Assembly: GCF_005405085.1 (NCBI RefSeq)
Contig: NZ_BJDJ01000024.1
Coordinates: 1 to 42,665 of the forward strand
Reading direction: 5' to 3'
DNA length: 42,665 nt
Source of the DNA: Lactiplantibacillus daowaiensis
GTDB taxonomy: Bacteria; Bacillota; Bacilli; Lactobacillales; Lactobacillaceae
A program made the translations under genes and the position numbers. The notes beneath the pieces are model-generated. The model did not search any database. It saw only the letters and a list, made by a program, of their open reading frames with translations, and was not told the origin of the DNA. Shown here piece after piece: positions 40,810 through 42,665 of this stretch. How positions within the stretch are numbered: position 1 is the first letter of the stretch; each line of letters opens with the position of its first letter.

Positions 40810-41394
40810 GTGGCTTACCCACAAGTAGATTTATCCCAAGTAAAGGGACCTAAAGCAACGATTAAAACAAACTATGGTGATATTAACGTTCAATTGTTCC
40901 CAGAACAAGCACCAAAGAGTGTTGAAAACTTTGTCGGTTTGGCAAAGAAGGGCTATTACGATGGTATTATCTTCCATCGAATTATTCCTGATTTTATGAT
41001 TCAAGGTGGCGATCCAACCGGCACTGGCATGGGTGGCGAAAGTCTTTGGGGTAATCAATTCGAAGATGAATTCTCTAAAGAAGTCTTCAACATCCGTGGG
41101 GCGTTGTCAATGGCTAACGCTGGTCCAAATACGAATGGTAGTCAATTCTTTATTGTTCAAAACCAACATTTACAAGATGGCATGGCTGACCAAATGCGCC
41201 AAGCTGGCTATCCTGAAGAAATTGTTACGGCATATGGTGAAGGTGGGACGCCGTGGTTAGATTTCCGCCATACTGTTTTTGGTGCTGTTAGTGATGGGAT
41301 GGATATTGTGGATACGATTGCTAAAGTCAAGACCGGCATGCAAGACAAACCAGTTAAAGACGTCGTAATTGAAACAATTAGTATTGAAGATTAG
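40810..41394 (+). CDS. Cyclophilin-type peptidylprolyl isomerase
   Basis: 194 aa, cytosolic (no signal). Catalyses proline cis-trans isomerisation during folding. Conserved blocks: [25 protein letters not shown] (catalytic Arg in HRI), [15 protein letters not shown], and the [18 protein letters not shown] end. It has an insertion between the two C-terminal blocks (about 122-148) usual for Gram-positive PpiB forms. GTG start follows AAGGTGA. Own terminator; the promoter is not clear. Confidence 0.94.
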   Translation: MAYPQVDLSQVKGPKATIKTNYGDINVQLFPEQAPKSVENFVGLAKKGYYDGIIFHRIIPDFMIQGGDPTGTGMGGESLWGNQFEDEFSKEVFNIRGALSMANAGPNTNGSQFFIVQNQHLQDGMADQMRQAGYPEEIVTAYGEGGTPWLDFRHTVFGAVSDGMDIVDTIAKVKTGMQDKPVKDVVIETISIED

Positions 41395-41402
41395 TTTTAC
41401 GC

Positions 41403-41433
41403 AAGCAGTTGCCAAGTCGGCAGCTGCTTTTTT
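41403..41433 (+). terminator. Terminator after the cyclophilin gene
   Basis: AAGCAG/CTGCTT with inner GCC/GGC, followed by Ts. Confidence 0.85.
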
Positions 41434-41437
41434 ACGT

Positions 41438-41466
41438 TTTGAAATCTTATCAATCCAGGTTATAAT
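41438..41466 (+). promoter_or_regulatory. Promoter of the S1-domain gene
   Basis: TTTGAA (41438-41443) and a perfect TATAAT (41461-41466), 17 bases apart, 53 bases before the start. Confidence 0.6.
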
Positions 41467-41519
41467 ATTTAGGATTAAAGAATTATCGAATACTATTATT
41501 TTTAAGAAGGGACGTTACC

Positions 41520-41921
41520 ATGAGTAATTATCGTATTGGGATGCAAGTCCATGGACGGGTCACGGGTATTCAACCTTATGGTGCCTTTGTGACTTTAGAT
41601 GCTGATCACCAAGGCTTGATTCATATTTCGGAGTGCCATGAAGGTTATGTCAAGAGTATTGCTGACTATTTGCAAGTTGGCCAAGCTGTTGATGTGGTTG
41701 TATTAGATATTGACGAATATACCGGTAAGATTAGCTTGTCATTACGGTGTGTCGAACATGCACCACATCATACAACCAATGATTTAGAAATCTATAAAAC
41801 ATTTCGGCATAAACACTTTTGGACTAATCGGCATGTTCATGCTGGATTTGATCCGATTGCCAATCACATGGATGGTTGGATCAATGATTCGCTTAGTCGA
41901 TTGCAAGAAGGGGGCCATTAG
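41520..41921 (+). CDS. S1 RNA-binding domain protein (CvfD/YugI-like)
   Basis: 133 aa. Residues 1-75 are one S1 domain: GMQVHGRVTGIQPYGAFVTLDADHQGLIHISE...VGQAVDVVVLDIDEYTGKISLSLR. The tail is His-rich (HAPHHT, RHKHFWTNRHVHAGF). Proteins of this class (YugI/GSP13, CvfD in streptococci) act post-transcriptionally; the exact role here is inferred. ATG after AGAAGGGACG. The next gene starts right after its stop. Confidence 0.88.
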   Translation: MSNYRIGMQVHGRVTGIQPYGAFVTLDADHQGLIHISECHEGYVKSIADYLQVGQAVDVVVLDIDEYTGKISLSLRCVEHAPHHTTNDLEIYKTFRHKHFWTNRHVHAGFDPIANHMDGWINDSLSRLQEGGH

Positions 41922-42305
41922 ATGAAGAAACAAGTTGCCGGAACTATTATGGTCGTCGACGATACTGGCGCCAGCTTTTTAGTAAAGCCAGCAGACAGTG
42001 GGCAGTATAACTTTGATAGTTTTCCTGTACTAGCTGGGCACACGCCATTAGCAACAGTATTAGATAAGTTACGACGACAAGTGGGGTTAGATGTTGAACA
42101 GTTGCGACTATTTGACTCAGTGATTGCAGAAGTTGATCAAGAAAAGGTGTCGTTATTTGTATTCAATCACATGGCGGTTGATGATAGTGTACGCGAACTA
42201 TGTCAAAAGGCAGGGTTGGCATTTGTGCCAGCAAGCCAGTTACATCAGCTTTTTGAACGGGTCCATGTTAATACAACACCAATGTTTGAAAATTTATCGA
42301 AATAA
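41922..42305 (+). CDS. Unrecognised protein, possibly a degenerate Nudix-like domain
   Basis: 127 aa, no signal or membrane segment. AGTIMVVDDTGASFLVKPADSGQYNFDSFPVLAGHTPLATVLDKL resembles a Nudix-fold start (beta strand, loop, helix) but has no REx2E box, so no hydrolase activity is claimed. It begins immediately after the S1-domain stop codon, suggesting cotranscription; AGAAGGGGG within the preceding gene's end is a good ribosome site. Last coding gene before the rrn leader. Confidence 0.6.
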   Translation: MKKQVAGTIMVVDDTGASFLVKPADSGQYNFDSFPVLAGHTPLATVLDKLRRQVGLDVEQLRLFDSVIAEVDQEKVSLFVFNHMAVDDSVRELCQKAGLAFVPASQLHQLFERVHVNTTPMFENLSK

Positions 42306-42308
42306 CCC

Positions 42309-42337
42309 TTGACCTGCATACTAATCCTTGGTAAGAT
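42309..42337 (+). promoter_or_regulatory. Promoter 1 upstream of the rrn operon
   Basis: TTGACC (42309-42314) and TAAGAT (42332-42337), 17 bases apart, about 330 bases before the window end. It could also serve a small transcript of its own. Confidence 0.55.
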
Positions 42338-42448
42338 ATTACTTGTCGCTGCGAGAGGTGCTGCTAAACAGCTTAACCACAGTGACTAACCAACATATTA
42401 GGATGACGAAGTCAGCTGTATAAATATTCAACTTCTTCGAAAAAAGAG

Positions 42449-42477
42449 TTGACAGCTTGAAATTGATTTGTTATTCT
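42449..42477 (+). promoter_or_regulatory. Promoter 2 upstream of the rrn operon
   Basis: TTGACA (42449-42454) and TATTCT (42472-42477), 17-base spacer, preceded by an A-rich stretch (CGAAAAAAGAG). Confidence 0.75.
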
Positions 42478-42540
42478 AATAAACGTTGCGTTGAGCAAAT
42501 ACGACGCACGACTTGATGAAAAAGATATTTTAAAAAGTTG

Positions 42541-42569
42541 TTGACAAGATGTTGATTACTTGATAAGAT
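42541..42569 (+). promoter_or_regulatory. Promoter 3 (likely main rrn promoter)
   Basis: TTGACA (42541-42546) and TAAGAT (42564-42569), 17-base spacer. An A/T-rich segment, AAAAAGATATTTTAAAAAG (42520-42538), lies directly upstream like an UP element. These are the features of growth-rate-regulated rrn promoters. Confidence 0.85.
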
Positions 42570-42665
42570 GATTAAGTTGTGTTGAGGCAATCAACCAACG
42601 ATTTAGACCTTTGAAAACTGAACAAAGTTTCGACGAATCAAATGTGTAGGGTCTACTAATTTAAT
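42570..42665 (+). other. Leader of a 16S rRNA operon (gene itself is beyond the window)
   Basis: GACCTTTGAAAACT (about 42606-42619) resembles the boxA of Bacilli rrn leaders, bound by NusB-NusE. TAGACC (42604-42609) can pair with GGTCTA (42650-42655). The 16S start motif (AGAGTTTGATCCTGG) is not in the window, so 16S must begin to the right. The 42306-42540 part of the gap holds the first two promoters and nothing else I recognise. Confidence 0.75.

Noticed and set aside
42359..42430. Short open frame downstream of the first rrn-side promoter
   Set aside because: It has no spaced ribosome site, about 22 codons, no recognisable sequence and lies in an rRNA leader, so it is most likely chance.
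42600..42665. tRNA or 16S gene at the right edge
   Set aside because: No cloverleaf and no AGAGTTTGATCCTGG motif can be found; only the leader is present.

Overview
The window is a stretch of low-to-medium GC Firmicute chromosome that reads as a member of the Lactobacillaceae, most likely Lactiplantibacillus or a close relative. This rests on gene order (ireB-ruvX-DUF1292; trxA-yslB-murI-rdgB-ysnB; pepQ divergent from ccpA; comG-ytxK-ackA; yunD-yutD-yutF), strong AGGAGG-type ribosome sites, TTG/GTG starts and protein content. The genus is inferred from recognition, not from a search. Nearly all genes lie on the + strand, and a ribosomal RNA operon begins, also on +, just past the right end.

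Layout. 1-120: the tail of an IS30-type transposase. 140-3750: DNA polymerase IV with a LexA-type box in its promoter, then NrnA and a DEAD-box helicase. 3750-7860: a tRNA-Ala T-box controlling alaS, then ireB, ruvX and a DUF1292 gene. 8000-9030: a membrane-anchored class A beta-lactamase-like serine hydrolase. 9190-12350: zapA, mutS2 and trxA. 12350-15010: yslB on the minus strand, divergent from murI-rdgB-ysnB. 15100-17540: a CbpB/DarB-like CBS protein and the acetyl-branch diaminopimelate genes dapH-dapL. 17550-19630: an MscS channel gene on the minus strand, and two envelope or stress-associated small proteins of the YtxG/YtxH type. 19670-19983: a clear pseudogene, a MerR head joined to an aldo-keto reductase tail. 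20060-21640: a second, secreted serine hydrolase behind a perfect 18-bp palindromic operator. 21655-24080: pepQ and ccpA, divergent, with a cre site between them. 24100-25910: a long intergenic hairpin followed by a TIM-barrel isomerase-like gene, a DsrE-like gene and a gene with a possible PD-(D/E)XK nuclease core. 26118-27990: yebC and ribokinase. 28050-31706: a complete seven-gene comG DNA-uptake pseudopilus operon. 31750-33985: ytxK methyltransferase and acetate kinase. 34280-35660: a CycA-type amino acid permease. 35780-39930: metallophosphoesterases, yutD, a NagD-type phosphatase and a membrane protein. 39974-40633: DedA on the minus strand. 40810-42305: cyclophilin, an S1-domain protein and an unrecognised small protein. 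42309-42665: three tandem promoter-like sequences and a boxA-like leader for the rrn operon.

Most of the window is housekeeping: cell wall (murI, dapH/dapL, two serine hydrolases), translation (alaS, the rrn leader), nucleotide hygiene (rdgB, nrnA), DNA maintenance (dinB, ruvX, mutS2) and carbon control (ccpA, ackA). I see no CRISPR array, prophage, toxin-antitoxin pair, recognisable defence island or tRNA gene. The least-explained parts are the 24.1-25.9 kb hairpin and three-gene cluster, the palindrome-controlled secreted hydrolase, the non-canonical start of ytxK and the multi-promoter rrn leader.
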